Source: an uncultured Eubacteriales bacterium (GTDB lineage: Bacteria; Bacillota_A; Clostridia; Christensenellales; Aristaeellaceae). Taken from it: a DNA stretch of 5,103 nucleotides. The DNA lies in NCBI GenBank assembly GCA_900553645.1, contig USEE01000134.1:1-5103 (forward strand), in the 5' to 3' direction. The position numbers were made by a program, and so were the translations under genes. Positions 4,580-5,103 of the stretch are shown here, piece after piece. The notes under the pieces were generated by a model. That model did not search any database. It was given only the letters and a program-made list of their open reading frames with translations, and was not told the DNA's origin. Position 1 is the stretch's first letter. Each line of letters opens with the position of its first letter.

Positions 4580-5103
4580 TTAATTAGCCCACTTGGCCTT
4601 CAGCACGGGCATCCACAGACCGCCCTGCACGGTGCGGTGACGGAACTCGCGGCATATGGCCGTGTCGGTTTCGAACCAGTCGGTGAACGGCACGCGGTCG
4701 CGCGTGTTGTCAAGGAACACGTTAAGCAGCCTGGACATAAAGCGCGTATTCTCGTCGGTGTCGTCCAGCGCGCTGGCCCACAGCATCCAGTCTGACTTGG
4801 TGAATTCCTTGCGGCTGTCCAGCGGCACGCCGTAGGGATTTGCGCGCTTTACATAGGTCGCAATTTCGGTTTTGCGCACGTCGGCGCTGAAGAGGTTGAA
4901 GCCCGCCACGGTATCCCATACCATGTTGTACTTCAGGCTCCAGCTGTCGGGGTTGCCCAGCGCCAGCATCATGCCCGCGTCGTTAGCAGCCAGTGTTTCA
5001 AGCTGCTTTGCGTTTGCGCGCGCGATTTCGTGATACCTGTCCTCGCCGGTCATCTCGCCCATCGCATAAAGCGCCTCGCACGCCTTTATCGCGAGGTTTA
5101 CAT
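4580..5103 (-). CDS. Glutaminase-A-like protein (DUF4965/DUF1793 family), C-terminal part
   Basis: Only the last 173 or so residues are in the window. The frame stays open through the right edge, so the start is outside; related proteins are usually 650-850 residues. The visible part matches the alpha-helical C-terminal domain of the fungal glutaminase A (GtaA) family and its bacterial DUF4965 relatives. Matching blocks are SWSLKYNMVWD (about 4945-4913), PYGVPLDSR (about 4837-4811) with TKSDWMLW (about 4801-4778), RVPFTDWFETD (about 4696-4664) and GGLW (about 4624-4613). Family members are generally secreted or surface proteins, but the N-terminus that would show this is missing. The bacterial members' true substrate is not well established, so glutaminase activity is only a name by homology. 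The neighbouring fucosidase suggests a role in breaking down glycoproteins or their glycans. Confidence 0.85.
   Translation of the reverse strand, partial: VNLAIKACEALYAMGEMTGEDRYHEIARANAKQLETLAANDAGMMLALGNPDSWSLKYNMVWDTVAGFNLFSADVRKTEIATYVKRANPYGVPLDSRKEFTKSDWMLWASALDDTDENTRFMSRLLNVFLDNTRDRVPFTDWFETDTAICREFRHRTVQGGLWMPVLKAKWAN

Overview
The window looks like a GC-rich member of the Bacillota (Clostridia-like), probably gut- or host-associated. This is inferred from an MnmM/YtqB-type tRNA methyltransferase, strong AAAGGAG/GGAGG ribosome binding sites, two good sigma-A-type promoters with extended -10 elements, and a cytoplasmic-looking GH29 fucosidase next to a DUF4965/glutaminase-family protein. 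A species cannot be named. Isoleucine ATA codons are common despite the GC-rich third positions elsewhere.

Left part, plus strand (1-1461). After about 165 bases with no recognisable gene, a promoter (188-215) drives a 199-residue HD-domain phosphohydrolase of unknown substrate (253-852). Nine bases after its stop begins a second near-consensus promoter (861-889). It starts a compact unit of about 207 nt that holds a 10-codon reading frame with a good ribosome binding site (935-967), a long hairpin (979-1020), and a very strong intrinsic terminator (1068-1104), with a second terminator-like hairpin after it (1109-1160). No ordinary gene is inside, so this is the best candidate here for something undescribed: a small RNA, a leader-peptide/attenuator, or a dual-function RNA. 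A further stretch with no clear gene leads to a possible 41-codon small ORF (1336-1461) that overlaps the next gene.

Middle, plus strand (1424-2464). This is rsgA, the circularly permuted ribosome-assembly GTPase, with all G motifs and the zinc knuckle intact. It converges on the minus-strand genes. The intergenic stretch between (2465-2644) is packed with nested inverted repeats that probably terminate transcription from both sides.

Right part, minus strand (5103 down to 2645). Read in its own direction, the order is: the C-terminal part of a glutaminase-A-like (DUF4965/DUF1793) protein that runs off the window edge, a GC-rich intercistronic hairpin, a complete GH29 alpha-L-fucosidase, and then mnmM, whose ribosome binding site overlaps the fucosidase stop codon. 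The first two genes suggest glycan or glycoconjugate degradation. mnmM is a housekeeping tRNA-modification gene that appears to be carried as a translationally coupled passenger at the end of the operon.
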